Below, in pieces: positions 41,538 through 50,390 of a DNA stretch of 64,000 nt (the stretch's first letter is position 1; each line of letters begins with the position of its first letter). The translations under genes were made by a program, and so were the position numbers. This DNA is from Oceanospirillum sp964342385 (lineage in GTDB: Bacteria > Pseudomonadota > Gammaproteobacteria > Pseudomonadales > Halomonadaceae). The stretch spans positions 6,864 through 70,863 of the forward strand of contig CAYFGP010000015.1 of the NCBI GenBank assembly GCA_964342385.1. Reading direction: 5' to 3'. A model generated the notes under the pieces. The model had not been told where the DNA came from, did no database searches, and saw only the letters and a list, made by a program, of their open reading frames with translations.

Positions 41538-42893
41538 CTAGAGGTAAAATACGGTTGCCAAACCCAGAAATGCCATAAAACCAATCACATCGGTGACGGT
41601 TGTCAGTAGTACACTGCCTGCCAGTGCTGGATCGATCTTCATCCATTTCAAAATTAAGGGCAGCGCGGCACCGGCGAGTACGGCGACAATCAGATTGATC
41701 ACAATTGCTGCACCGATAATAAAGCCCAATGTCAGGTCATTAAACCAAAGCACTGCCACTCCGGCGACCACTAAGGCCCATAAGCTGCCGTTAATAACCC
41801 CTACGATCAACTCCCGGTTTAATAGCCAGGGGGTGTTACTTGATGAGATATGCCCCAGTGCCATACCGCGAATGACGACCGTTAGGGTCTGGCTACCGGC
41901 GATGCCACCCATGCTGGCGACAATAGGCATTAGTACAGCCAGAGCGACAACCTTTTCAATGGTGGCATCAAAGATACCAATCACCGCTGAGGCTAAAAAG
42001 GCGGTCAGTAAGTTAATCCCTAGCCAGACCGCACGACGTTTGGCTGTGAGCAGTACAGGGGAGAAGGTGTCTTCATCTTCATCCAGACCGGCCATACTCA
42101 TCAGGGAGTGATCCGCATCTTCCCGGATAACGTCTACCACGTCATCAATGGTGATACGACCTAATAGGTTATCGTACTCATCCACCACAGGTGCGGAGAT
42201 CAAATCGAATTTCTCAAACAGATTTGCCACTTCGCTATCGGGGAGATCGGCTTTGATAACGATACAGTCAGTATCCATTACTTCCCGTACGGTAATATTG
42301 GGATCGGCTACCAATAGAGTGGTGATGGGTAGTACGCCAATAAAGTGATCCCGGCGGCTCACAACCAGTAGGGAGTCAGTAGAGTCAGGCAGGCTTTGGT
42401 GGCGACGCAGATAACGCAGTACTACATCCAGAGTTATGTCTGGTCTGATAGTAATGGTATCCGTATTCATCAGGCCGCCAGCAGTATCCTCTGGATAGGA
42501 CAGCACGGCTTCTACTCGCTGTCGATCCTGAGCATCCATGGAAACCAGAACTTCGCGCGTAACCGTATCAGGTAGCTGCTGCAGAAGGTCGGCAATATCA
42601 TCAGTTTCCAAGCCTTCAGTGGCATTCAGTACTTCTTCTGCGTTCATGCGCTTCAGGAAGAGTGCCTGAATATCATCACTGAGGTGCTGGAGCACATCAC
42701 CCTGAAGATCAGGGTCAATCATGCGCCAAAGTAGGTCGCGCTCTTTAGGTGGTGTAGATTCCAGTAGATGAGCGACATCCTGTGCGGGCAAGCCGCGATT
42801 AAGCATGCGTCGAACCTGGGCAAAAGCACCCGAGTCCATGGCATCGTTAAGACGGGAAAGAATTGGCTGTGTATCTTGATTATCGCTGGCCAT
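41538..42893 (-). CDS. mgtE: Magnesium transporter MgtE
   Basis: A 451-residue Mg2+ channel: an N-terminal superhelical MgtE_N domain (about 25-130), a CBS pair (about 135-255; LLGRITIDDVVDVIREDAD closes it) and five C-terminal membrane helices (about 285-450). Selectivity-filter region residues such as MGGIAGSQTLTVVIR and the last helices with NLIVAVLAG are conserved. Cytoplasmic Mg2+ gates the pore. It is monocistronic and convergent with pmbA. Confidence 0.96.
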   Translation of the reverse strand: MASDNQDTQPILSRLNDAMDSGAFAQVRRMLNRGLPAQDVAHLLESTPPKERDLLWRMIDPDLQGDVLQHLSDDIQALFLKRMNAEEVLNATEGLETDDIADLLQQLPDTVTREVLVSMDAQDRQRVEAVLSYPEDTAGGLMNTDTITIRPDITLDVVLRYLRRHQSLPDSTDSLLVVSRRDHFIGVLPITTLLVADPNITVREVMDTDCIVIKADLPDSEVANLFEKFDLISAPVVDEYDNLLGRITIDDVVDVIREDADHSLMSMAGLDEDEDTFSPVLLTAKRRAVWLGINLLTAFLASAVIGIFDATIEKVVALAVLMPIVASMGGIAGSQTLTVVIRGMALGHISSSNTPWLLNRELIVGVINGSLWALVVAGVAVLWFNDLTLGFIIGAAIVINLIVAVLAGAALPLILKWMKIDPALAGSVLLTTVTDVIGFMAFLGLATVFYL

Positions 42894-43040
42894 AATTCAC
42901 ATCGCTCAAGGGTGATCAGTGGCGTATGTTGCGATAATAACTGGATTTTTTCTGAAATGGCAGTGTTAACAAGATTTTACAGTTAATAAAATCTATATAG
43001 GCAAGTTGATCATTGTCTTTAGAGTGATAGCTAGAGAGGG

Positions 43041-43319
43041 TTAGCTTTCGTCGCCAAAACCACTGGCGAACAAGGCTTTAATCGCTTCGGCTACGTCTGT
43101 TTCGTTATCGCCATCCACTTCGAATTCCAGCTCAGTGCCCTTGGGGCTGCTCATCATCATCAGCGCCATCATATTACGGCAATCGGCTTGTTTGTCTTTG
43201 TCTCTGTCATGCAAGATAACGTTAACAGCTTGAAAGCGGGACACGAGCTCAACCAGTTTGGAAGCCGGCCTGAGATGAAAGCCTTTGCTGTTGCAGACGG
43301 TAACAGTAAAACTCAGCAT
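43041..43319 (-). CDS. ptsO: Nitrogen-PTS phosphocarrier NPr (HPr family)
   Basis: A 92-residue HPr-like protein with the phospho-accepting His in GFHLRPASK (His15). It passes phosphate from EI-Ntr to PtsN as part of regulatory nitrogen PTS. The second conserved region, MMMSSPKGTELEFEVDGDNE, replaces the HPr Ser46 region. It is the last gene of the rpoN-hpf-ptsN-rapZ-ptsO cluster, 3 bases after rapZ. Confidence 0.95.
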   Translation of the reverse strand: MLSFTVTVCNSKGFHLRPASKLVELVSRFQAVNVILHDRDKDKQADCRNMMALMMMSSPKGTELEFEVDGDNETDVAEAIKALFASGFGDES

Positions 43320-43322
43320 AGA

Positions 43323-44183
43323 TTAATCCTTGTTAGCCAGCCTCAAATCCCTATGTCGTACCAGAGTTTGTGGATACTGTTGTTGGAAGCGCGCTGCAAG
43401 CTGTTCGGTGGTATAGACAGATCTATGCTGACCGCCGGTGCAACCTATGCCAATGGTGATGTAGTTACGGCCACTGGCGATAATGCTGGGTAACCATTTA
43501 TCGAGAAAGCCTGAAATATCAGACAGCATGGCCCGGACGCTAAAGTCCTGTTCCAGAAACTCGATAACAGGTTGATCTTGTCCTGTGTATTGACGTAGCT
43601 GAACCTCCCAATAGGGATTAGGCAGACAGCGTACATCAAACAGAAAATCACAATCTTTAGGGGCGCCCCGTTTAAAGCCAAAGGACTGGAACTGGATCGC
43701 TACGGCTTGTTGGCTGTTTTCCTGCAACTGCTGTTTGATGATATCCCTGAGATCATAGATATTCAGGTTGCTGGTATCGATTCTCAAGTCAGCCTGTTCG
43801 GCAATGCTTTCCAGTAGATGGGCTTCCTGCTCAATAGCTTCAGCCAGAGATATCTGTTTGGAAGAGAGTGGGTGCTTGCGACGTGTGGCGTTAAAACGTT
43901 CAATCAGGGTCGCATCATCCGAATCCAGATAGATGATGCTGGCACTAACGCCATCAGCCCTGAGTTTATCAAAATGAGGTTGGATGCCTTCCGGGTCTGT
44001 CACAATATTGCGCGCATCAATACTGACGGCAACGCGATTATTGCTACTGGGTAGGTGGTGAGGTAGCTCACTGAGCAGGCCGATAGGAAGATTATCAATG
44101 GCAAAAAAGCCCAGATCTTCCAGGACATGTAGGGCTACACTTTTACCGGCTCCTGACCGGCCACTAATAATCACCAGTTTCAT
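43323..44183 (-). CDS. rapZ: RNase adapter/nucleotide-binding protein RapZ
   Basis: A 286-residue P-loop protein: Walker A GRSGAGKS (about 8-15) and the C-terminal segment GIGCTGGQHRSVYTTEQLA typical of RapZ. In enterobacteria it guides RNase E to the sRNA GlmZ and so controls GlmS and glucosamine-6-phosphate; elsewhere the target is less clear. It lies in the rpoN-ptsN cluster, as usual. Confidence 0.95.
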   Translation of the reverse strand: MKLVIISGRSGAGKSVALHVLEDLGFFAIDNLPIGLLSELPHHLPSSNNRVAVSIDARNIVTDPEGIQPHFDKLRADGVSASIIYLDSDDATLIERFNATRRKHPLSSKQISLAEAIEQEAHLLESIAEQADLRIDTSNLNIYDLRDIIKQQLQENSQQAVAIQFQSFGFKRGAPKDCDFLFDVRCLPNPYWEVQLRQYTGQDQPVIEFLEQDFSVRAMLSDISGFLDKWLPSIIASGRNYITIGIGCTGGQHRSVYTTEQLAARFQQQYPQTLVRHRDLRLANKD

Positions 44184-44222
44184 GATGAAGGTTCCATTTA
44201 CTGCCTGAGTTCAGATGGGATA

Positions 44223-44669
44223 TTAACCTATCCAGAGCTGATATAACGCATCGGAATTGGGTGCAGTACGTAATGTACGGCAAAACTCTGGGTCTGAGAA
44301 CTTTTCAGCCAGAGAAGAAAGTAGTTGCAGATGCTCATCAGTGGCTTCCTCCGGGACAAGCAGTACAAACAGCATATCTACCGGCTTGCCATCAATGGCA
44401 TCAAAGTCGATTTTGTCCTTCAGTCTGATAAAGGTGCCAACGCTTTCAGTACAGTTGCTGATTCTGCAATGGGGCACAGCTATACCTTCGCCAATACCTG
44501 TGCTTCCCAGACGTTCGCGCGCAATCAGTTTATCAAAAACTTCGGTGCTTTCGAGAGTGGGTAGCTGTTGGCTGATAAATTTGCTGAAGAATTCGAGGAG
44601 TCTTTTTTTACTACCCCCTGGAACTCCGTCCAGAGTTCGCAGGGGTGTAAGAACAGAATTGAGTGACAT
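44223..44669 (-). CDS. ptsN: Nitrogen-PTS regulatory protein EIIA-Ntr
   Basis: A 148-residue IIA domain with the phosphorylated His in GIAVPHCRI (about 65). It modulates K+ uptake, sigma-54 functions and stress responses in other species, according to its phosphorylation by NPr. It lies between hpf and rapZ, 20 bases downstream of hpf. Confidence 0.95.
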   Translation of the reverse strand: MSLNSVLTPLRTLDGVPGGSKKRLLEFFSKFISQQLPTLESTEVFDKLIARERLGSTGIGEGIAVPHCRISNCTESVGTFIRLKDKIDFDAIDGKPVDMLFVLLVPEEATDEHLQLLSSLAEKFSDPEFCRTLRTAPNSDALYQLWIG

Positions 44670-44689
44670 GAGATATCAATTAGGTTCAA

Positions 44690-44998
44690 TTAGCGTGCTG
44701 CAGCACCTTGTTTACGGGCCTGAGACTTTTCTTTGTGTTTAATCAGCTGACGATCAATTTTGTCGGTTAAAGCATCGATAGATGCGTACATATCTTCAGC
44801 TTCTGCGGTTGCATGCAGATCAGCTCCGGCAACGTGCAGTGTGGCTTCTGCAATTTGGCGTTCCTTCTCTACTTTCAGGGTAACCTGAACATTAGTGATA
44901 CCATCAACGTGACGTTCTAAGCGGGTTACCTTATTTGACACATAGTCACGCAGTGCATCGGTAAGCTCTAGATGTTGACCAGTAATATTTAATTGCAT
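44690..44998 (-). CDS. hpf: Ribosome hibernation promoting factor (short HPF)
   Basis: A 102-residue short-form HPF/YfiA-type factor that binds the 30S decoding centre and promotes 100S dimers in slow growth. It starts MQLNITGQHLELTDALRDYV and ends in a basic tail (KSQARKQGAAAR). It lies directly downstream of rpoN, the conserved position. Confidence 0.95.
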   Translation of the reverse strand: MQLNITGQHLELTDALRDYVSNKVTRLERHVDGITNVQVTLKVEKERQIAEATLHVAGADLHATAEAEDMYASIDALTDKIDRQLIKHKEKSQARKQGAAAR

Positions 44999-45082
44999 AA
45001 CGAGCTCCTTACTTTTTAGCGGTCTGCAATTTGATTGTATCGTTTTTCCTGTATTTGCAAACCTTTTTTTTGTAAAGGGATT

Positions 45083-46615
45083 TTAAATCAACTTCTTACG
45101 TTCATTAGAAGGCGGAATATTCATAGCTTCACGGTACTTGGCTACGGTTCTTCTTGCAACCTTAATACCTTGTTCAGCGAGCATATTTGCCAATTTACTG
45201 TCACTCAGGGGTTTACGCGGCGGTTCTTCAGCAATCATCTTCTTAATCATAGCTCGGATTGCGGTAGAAGACGCTTCACCACCTGAGGTTGTGCCTACAT
45301 GGCTGGAGAAAAAGTACTTCAGCTCAAAGATACCCCGTGGGGTATGAATATATTTCTGAGTTGTGACACGAGAGATGGTGGATTCATGCATGCCAATCGC
45401 CTCGGCGATATCGTGCAATACCATGGGCTTCATGCCCTCTTCTCCCATTTCAAGAAAGCCTTGTTGGCGTTTTACAATCTCTAACCCAACTTTTAGCAAG
45501 GTTTCATTGCGACTGTGTAAACTCTTTAAAAACCAGCGTGCTTCCTGGAGCTGGTTTTTCATAAAGGTGTTGTCAGGGCTGTTATCGGCCCGTTTGATCA
45601 GGCCAGAATACGCATTGTGGATACGGATCTTTGGCGCAATATCTGGGTTTAGATCAACTTTCCAATGATCTTCTTCCCGGGTCACAAATAGGTCCGGTGT
45701 GACGTATTCTGCGTGTTCTGTGGAGATGCTGGAGCCCGGTTTAGGATTCAGGGTACGAATCAGGGCGATAATCTCCTGCAGCTCACCCTCTTTGACTCTT
45801 AGTTTACGCATGAGCTGCGTAAAGTCACGACTGCCCAGCATATCTAGGAAGTAACTGATCAGCTTACGGGTCTTCTCCAGCAGGAATGGCGTGGTTTCTA
45901 TAGTTTCCAGCTGAATGAGTAGGCAGTCCTGCAAATTTCTAGCCGCACAGCCAATAGGATCCAGGTGTTGTACATAACCCAGTACGGCTTCGACATCTTC
46001 CAGTTCCAGCTCAAAGGCGCTGTTCTGGAACTGTTCGCGATCCTTCAGGCCTTCCATAATATCTTCAATACTGGAGGTCAGGTAACCGTCAGGGTCGATA
46101 CTGTCGATAATGGCTTCTGCAATCACAATATCCTGTTGCGGCAAGCCAGACAGATTCAGCTGCCAGGAGAGGTGGTCCTGCAGTGTTTCTGTGACCGTAC
46201 CCCGTTGTTCCAGGTAGTTGTTTTCATCATCAGACATGCTACCGGAAGACATCGGAAGGCTTTCCTGGTAGACCTCATCCCAGCCGCTATCGACAGGCAG
46301 ATCTTCAGGAATGGAGTCCTGCCAGTTGTCTTCAGCGCTGGCACTGTATTGATCCGAGTCGAGATCAGTGTCTGTGGAGTCTGATGCGGTAGCAGTTTCA
46401 CCTTCCGCTTCCTTAGTCTCATTACTGGCTGCGCCTTCTGCTTCAGGAGCAGAATTAAACTCATCCTCCACTTCCAGCATAGGATTGGATTCCAGAGCTT
46501 CCTGAATCTCCTGTTGTAGATCCAGCGTCGACAGCTGCAATAAGCGAATCGCTTGTTGCAGCTGGGGCGTCATGGTCAGATTCTGACCGATTTTGAGCTG
46601 TAATGCCGGCTTCAT
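45083..46615 (-). CDS. rpoN: RNA polymerase sigma-54 factor RpoN
   Basis: A 510-residue sigma-54 factor. Region I is Gln/Leu-rich (QNLTMTPQLQQAIRLLQLS), region II is a long acidic linker (about 55-125), followed by the core-binding domain, HTH and the C-terminal RpoN box ARRTVAKYRE that reads the -24 element. It should act at the nasT (7442) and nrtA (9592) promoters. It lies 26 bases downstream of lptB in the lptC-lptA-lptB-rpoN order. Confidence 0.97.
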   Translation of the reverse strand: MKPALQLKIGQNLTMTPQLQQAIRLLQLSTLDLQQEIQEALESNPMLEVEDEFNSAPEAEGAASNETKEAEGETATASDSTDTDLDSDQYSASAEDNWQDSIPEDLPVDSGWDEVYQESLPMSSGSMSDDENNYLEQRGTVTETLQDHLSWQLNLSGLPQQDIVIAEAIIDSIDPDGYLTSSIEDIMEGLKDREQFQNSAFELELEDVEAVLGYVQHLDPIGCAARNLQDCLLIQLETIETTPFLLEKTRKLISYFLDMLGSRDFTQLMRKLRVKEGELQEIIALIRTLNPKPGSSISTEHAEYVTPDLFVTREEDHWKVDLNPDIAPKIRIHNAYSGLIKRADNSPDNTFMKNQLQEARWFLKSLHSRNETLLKVGLEIVKRQQGFLEMGEEGMKPMVLHDIAEAIGMHESTISRVTTQKYIHTPRGIFELKYFFSSHVGTTSGGEASSTAIRAMIKKMIAEEPPRKPLSDSKLANMLAEQGIKVARRTVAKYREAMNIPPSNERKKLI

Positions 46616-46641
46616 AGGTTACGGCTTATTCCTGCGTGTTG

Positions 46642-47367
46642 TTATAGCTTGAATTCTTGACCCAGGTAAACGTCTCTTACCTGTTGGTTATTCATGATAT
46701 CTGCGGCATCACCTTCGGCAATGATATGTCCTTCACTGACAATATAGGCTTTTTCACAGATATCCAAGGTTTCGCGCACGTTATGGTCAGTAATTAATAC
46801 ACCGATATTACGCGCTTTTAACTGTCGAATAATAGATTTAATTTCATTTACCGAAATGGGGTCAACCCCTGCAAACGGCTCATCCAGCAAGACAAAGGAT
46901 GGTTCAGTGGCCAGAGCACGGGCAATTTCCACCCGGCGACGCTCGCCACCTGACAGGCTCATGCCCAGGCTTTTACGGATATGGGTAATGCTGAATTCTT
47001 CCAGCAAGCGTTCCAGATGCCCCTGACGTTGCTGGCTATTGAGATCTTTGCGGGTTTCCAGAATACCGAGAATATTTTTCTCAACCGATAGCTTTCTGAA
47101 AATAGAAGCTTCCTGAGGCAGATAACCCACTCCTTTTTTTGCTCGGCCATGCATGGGTAGTGCAGTGATATCTTCGTCATCAATGCTGACTGCGCCCTGA
47201 TCGGATTTTACTAAGCCGACAATCATATAAAACGAGGTGGTTTTGCCTGCACCATTAGGCCCAAGCAGGCCAACCACTTGCCCCTGTCTGACAGACAGGC
47301 TGATATCCTGTACCACCTGACGCTTTTTATAGCTTTTAGCCAGATGAGCGGCTTTTAGGGTTCTCAT
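46642..47367 (-). CDS. lptB: LPS export ABC transporter ATPase LptB
   Basis: The 241-residue cytoplasmic ATPase of LptB2FG, which powers LPS extraction from the inner membrane. Walker A is GPNGAGKTT, the signature LSGGERRRVEIARAL and the Walker B FVLLDEPFAGVDP. Its start overlaps the lptA stop by 4 bases (ATGA), giving translational coupling. lptF and lptG are not in this window. Confidence 0.97.
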   Translation of the reverse strand: MRTLKAAHLAKSYKKRQVVQDISLSVRQGQVVGLLGPNGAGKTTSFYMIVGLVKSDQGAVSIDDEDITALPMHGRAKKGVGYLPQEASIFRKLSVEKNILGILETRKDLNSQQRQGHLERLLEEFSITHIRKSLGMSLSGGERRRVEIARALATEPSFVLLDEPFAGVDPISVNEIKSIIRQLKARNIGVLITDHNVRETLDICEKAYIVSEGHIIAEGDAADIMNNQQVRDVYLGQEFKL

Positions 47368-47936
47368 TGACTCTGTTCCTGTTTTTTACTGTTCTGTGGA
47401 AACAGAATAATTTTCACCCGGCCTTCATCGGCATCAGGATTGTTCTCGGTGTTACTCTTTTTGCCCCAGGCGCGAATATTACGGTTTTGCAAACTGTAAC
47501 GAATATTTTCACCGGTAAAACGATCGCTGCCATTTTCAACTTCAGCGTTATGGGTCAGCAGGATCTCTTGCTCAAGGGCAAAGTACTCCACATGCATGGC
47601 ATAGGCGTGTACTAACGGGTCTTGTGCATTGGGTTGCTGTTGAATATGAACCCGCTGCTTTTCGCCCTGCGCCACGACCTTATCCAGCTCACCGTTATCC
47701 GTTTGATAGATCGTCAACTGATGAGCTTCAACTCTTAATGAACCCTGGGTTAAGACCACAGTGCCTGTATAGGTAGCAATGCCTGTATTGGGATTAAATT
47801 CAGCCTGATCCGCCTGAATGTTGATCGGCTGCTGTTTATCTCTATCCAGCGCATGTACCGATAGAGATAAGAGAGGGGAGGTCAGTAGCATCAAGTATGT
47901 CAGTACTGTAGAGAAAAAACGGATATTACTGTGCAT
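47364..47936 (-). CDS. lptA: LPS transport periplasmic protein LptA
   Basis: A 190-residue periplasmic bridge protein carrying LPS between membranes. The signal peptide is at about 1-29 (ending SVHAL), and the OstA-like beta-jellyroll follows (INIQADQAEFNPNTGIATY). ATG 47936 has GGGGA close upstream and lies inside the end of lptC (11-base overlap); a TTG at 47957 would spoil the signal peptide. Confidence 0.94.
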   Translation of the reverse strand: MHSNIRFFSTVLTYLMLLTSPLLSLSVHALDRDKQQPINIQADQAEFNPNTGIATYTGTVVLTQGSLRVEAHQLTIYQTDNGELDKVVAQGEKQRVHIQQQPNAQDPLVHAYAMHVEYFALEQEILLTHNAEVENGSDRFTGENIRYSLQNRNIRAWGKKSNTENNPDADEGRVKIILFPQNSKKQEQSQ

Positions 47937-48528
47937 AAGATCCCCGAACGTTATCAAGTAGTTGAACCTGATGGGTGTTTAAATTGACTTTTAGACCTAC
48001 AGCTTCAATACGCCCGTTGTCAGAATCCAGTGTAATTGGGCTCTGGGTGTAGGCGATATTTTGCAGTAAATCGATATTAATTAGGTCGGTCAAAAGTTTC
48101 AGTCTGGCATTTTCTATATTATTTTGCTGTTTGCCTGAGTCTGCCTTCCAGACTATAACATTTTGATTTAATTGAAAATGATCTCCATCACCTTCAATAA
48201 ATGCTTGTTTGCTTTGCGCATGCCACTGAGCTTGGCCATGAGGGTTATAAGTGATCAGTAGTGGTGTTTCCAGGTGGGTCTGGGCGCTGTCTGGAAAATG
48301 TAACAAGCGTTCTGCCTGAATGGAACGATGAAGGATGCCACTTTCATCGTAGCTGCGGTACTTGCTGTTAACCGCGTAGTAATCTGGCTCGGAAGGTTTG
48401 TCGGGAACATCGGAGAAAAGGTCAATATCCTCGGGGCGTTGGCTATCCAGTAAGTGAATAACGGCCCCCAGCACGGCAAGGCCGGCTAAACCAAGAAAAC
48501 GCTTTTTTAATCGGGAGCCAAATAACAT
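47926..48528 (-). CDS. lptC: LPS export protein LptC
   Basis: A 200-residue bitopic inner-membrane protein that receives LPS from LptB2FG and hands it to LptA. TM is at about 8-26 (KRFLGLAGLAVLGAVIHLL), followed by a periplasmic LptC jellyroll (RLLHFPDSAQTHLETPLL region). The 198-base gap to kdsC upstream holds only an 8-bp hairpin (48664-48690). Confidence 0.93.
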   Translation of the reverse strand: MLFGSRLKKRFLGLAGLAVLGAVIHLLDSQRPEDIDLFSDVPDKPSEPDYYAVNSKYRSYDESGILHRSIQAERLLHFPDSAQTHLETPLLITYNPHGQAQWHAQSKQAFIEGDGDHFQLNQNVIVWKADSGKQQNNIENARLKLLTDLINIDLLQNIAYTQSPITLDSDNGRIEAVGLKVNLNTHQVQLLDNVRGSYAQ

Positions 48529-48663
48529 AGTGTGTAATCGTCCGATGTAAAGTGATACCTGCCAGGCTTATTTAAAATGAGTCACCATAAAATAGCCAGC
48601 TAAGCTCGTAATTTAGCAGTCTTGTAATATTTAACGGGTATCTGATCGGTCTAAAAGCGAGTG

Positions 48664-48690
48664 TGGGCTTCTATTGGTTGATGAAGCCCA
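48664..48690 (-). other. Hairpin between kdsC and lptC
   Basis: TGGGCTTC (48664-48671) with GAAGCCCA (48683-48690), 8 bp with an 11-base loop. On the gene strand it is followed by CACTCGCTTTT, so it may be a weak terminator or processing site between kdsC and the lpt genes. Confidence 0.4.
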
Positions 48691-48726
48691 GACCTGTGTC
48701 AGATAGAAGTCAGTGAGACTTGGTGT

Positions 48727-49266
48727 TTAGTAAGCCAGTAGATAGTGATCGATAGCGTCCTGAAGTGTACCTTGTGCCTGCATAATCATATCTGTGATTT
48801 CACGCACTGCACCCTGACCTCCGGCTCGTTGGCAGCAATAATCTGCATGTTGCTGCATATATTTCGGTGCGTTTGGCACGGTAATGCCCAAGCCTGAGGT
48901 TTTGATAGCGGAAAGATCAGGAAGGTCGTCACCGCAGTAGGCAATTTGACTCCACTCCAGCTGCAGTTCCTGCTGGATATCCTTCAGAGCAACCAGCTTA
49001 TCTTCACGACCCTGCTGTAGAATTTCAATACCCAGTGCTTTAGCTCGTTGAGCTACCATAGTCGAGCGACGACCAGTAATAATCGCCACTTTAACACCGC
49101 TGGCTTGCAACATCTTGATGCCGTGGCCATCCAGGCTGTTGAAGGATTTACTTTCGCTGCCATCACCGTGGAAGTAAAGGCTGCCATCGGTCATTACGCC
49201 GTCTACGTCCAGAGCCAACAGGCGAATCAGGCGGGCTTTATTTAATGTATCGTCGGAAAATGTCAT
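48727..49266 (-). CDS. kdsC: 3-deoxy-D-manno-octulosonate 8-phosphate phosphatase KdsC
   Basis: A 179-residue HAD phosphatase that forms Kdo for lipid A core. The nucleophile motif is DVDGVMTDG (about 20-28); further motifs are ITGRRS and YCGDDLPDL. It is the C1-capped short tetrameric type. It lies 145 bases downstream of kdsD, across a gap holding a 29-bp direct repeat. Confidence 0.96.
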   Translation of the reverse strand: MTFSDDTLNKARLIRLLALDVDGVMTDGSLYFHGDGSESKSFNSLDGHGIKMLQASGVKVAIITGRRSTMVAQRAKALGIEILQQGREDKLVALKDIQQELQLEWSQIAYCGDDLPDLSAIKTSGLGITVPNAPKYMQQHADYCCQRAGGQGAVREITDMIMQAQGTLQDAIDHYLLAY

Positions 49267-49308
49267 GTTTGTCCCCTAAAGCAAATCGTTCAATTAAAGC
49301 GATTGCTT

Positions 49309-49421
49309 GCTCTTAAAATCACGGTGCTTAAATAACAGCCTTTGTTCTTAAAACCACTGCTAAAACAATGGGTTTCTCAACACAGTCGAGTTTCTCTTAG
49401 AATCCCAGTTCTTAAATAACA
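49309..49421. repeat. 29-bp direct repeat flanking the kdsD-kdsC gap
   Basis: Copy 1 (49309-49337) and copy 2 (49393-49421) match at 24 of 29 bases, ending in the identical block CTTAAATAACA. Copy 2 contains the kdsD stop codon (49412-49414) and last codons. A degenerate third fragment lies near 49344. The arrangement suggests duplication of the kdsD 3' end. Confidence 0.65.
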
Positions 49422-50377
49422 CCGGCCCTGAGTAGGTCGTGCATATTGAGCGCCCCAGTGGGTTGTTGATTCTGATCTGTCACCAGTAGTGCATTGACTT
49501 TTTTCTGCTGCATCACTTCAACGGCTTCTGCAGCTAATTGTTCTTGATGAACGGTCACCGGGTTAGTGGTCATCACATCATTCACAATAGCCTGGTGAAT
49601 ATCCAAACCCTGGTCCAGAGTACGGCGCAGATCACCATCAGTATAAATACCGATGAGTTGGCCTGCATCGTTGATTACGCCAGTCATGCCCAGGCCTTTC
49701 TGAGTGATCTCCAGCAATACTGCCTGTAAGCTTGAACCGCTGTTAACCAGAGGCAGACGATCACCTGAGTGCATCACATCGCTGACTTTAAGTAGTAGGC
49801 GACGTCCCAGGCTGCCACCTGGGTGTGAGAAGGCAAAGTCTTCAGCGCTAAAGCCTTTAGCCTCCAGTAGTGCAATGGCTAAGGCGTCACCCATCACCAG
49901 AGTCGCTGTAGTGCTGGAGGTGGGAGCTAAATCCAGTGGGCAAGCTTCCTGTTGGATGTCGATCCACAAGTGAGCGTTGGAAAATTGTGCCAACGTAGAA
50001 TCTTTAGCGCCAGTCATACTGATCAGAGGAACGGCTAATCGCTTCAGCAGAGGCAGTAGTGTAGTAACTTCTGAGGTCTCGCCTGAGTTAGACAGTGCCA
50101 GCACGACATCGCCACGGGTGACCATGCCCAGATCTCCGTGGCTGGCTTCACCAGGGTGAACAAAAAATGCCGGAGTGCCGGTCGAAGCCAGAGTCGCCGC
50201 AATCTTATTGCCGATATGACCGGATTTACCCATGCCCGTAACGACTACGCGGCCCTGGCAATTCATAATTAATTCACAGGCTGTGACAAAATTATCATCC
50301 AGATGCTGAGTTTGTTGGCTCACGGCATCCACTTCCATCTGAATGGTTCTGGCGGCGGATTTAAGATAGTCGTGCAT
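49412..50377 (-). CDS. kdsD: D-arabinose 5-phosphate isomerase KdsD
   Basis: A 321-residue enzyme making arabinose 5-phosphate from ribulose 5-phosphate, the first Kdo step. The SIS sugar-isomerase domain (about 35-185: VVTGMGKSGHIGNKIAATLA, PGEASHGDLGM) is followed by two CBS domains (about 200-320). It lies 13 bases downstream of yrbG. Confidence 0.96.
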   Translation of the reverse strand: MHDYLKSAARTIQMEVDAVSQQTQHLDDNFVTACELIMNCQGRVVVTGMGKSGHIGNKIAATLASTGTPAFFVHPGEASHGDLGMVTRGDVVLALSNSGETSEVTTLLPLLKRLAVPLISMTGAKDSTLAQFSNAHLWIDIQQEACPLDLAPTSSTTATLVMGDALAIALLEAKGFSAEDFAFSHPGGSLGRRLLLKVSDVMHSGDRLPLVNSGSSLQAVLLEITQKGLGMTGVINDAGQLIGIYTDGDLRRTLDQGLDIHQAIVNDVMTTNPVTVHQEQLAAEAVEVMQQKKVNALLVTDQNQQPTGALNMHDLLRAGVI

Positions 50378-50390
50378 AGAAACTCCGCGT

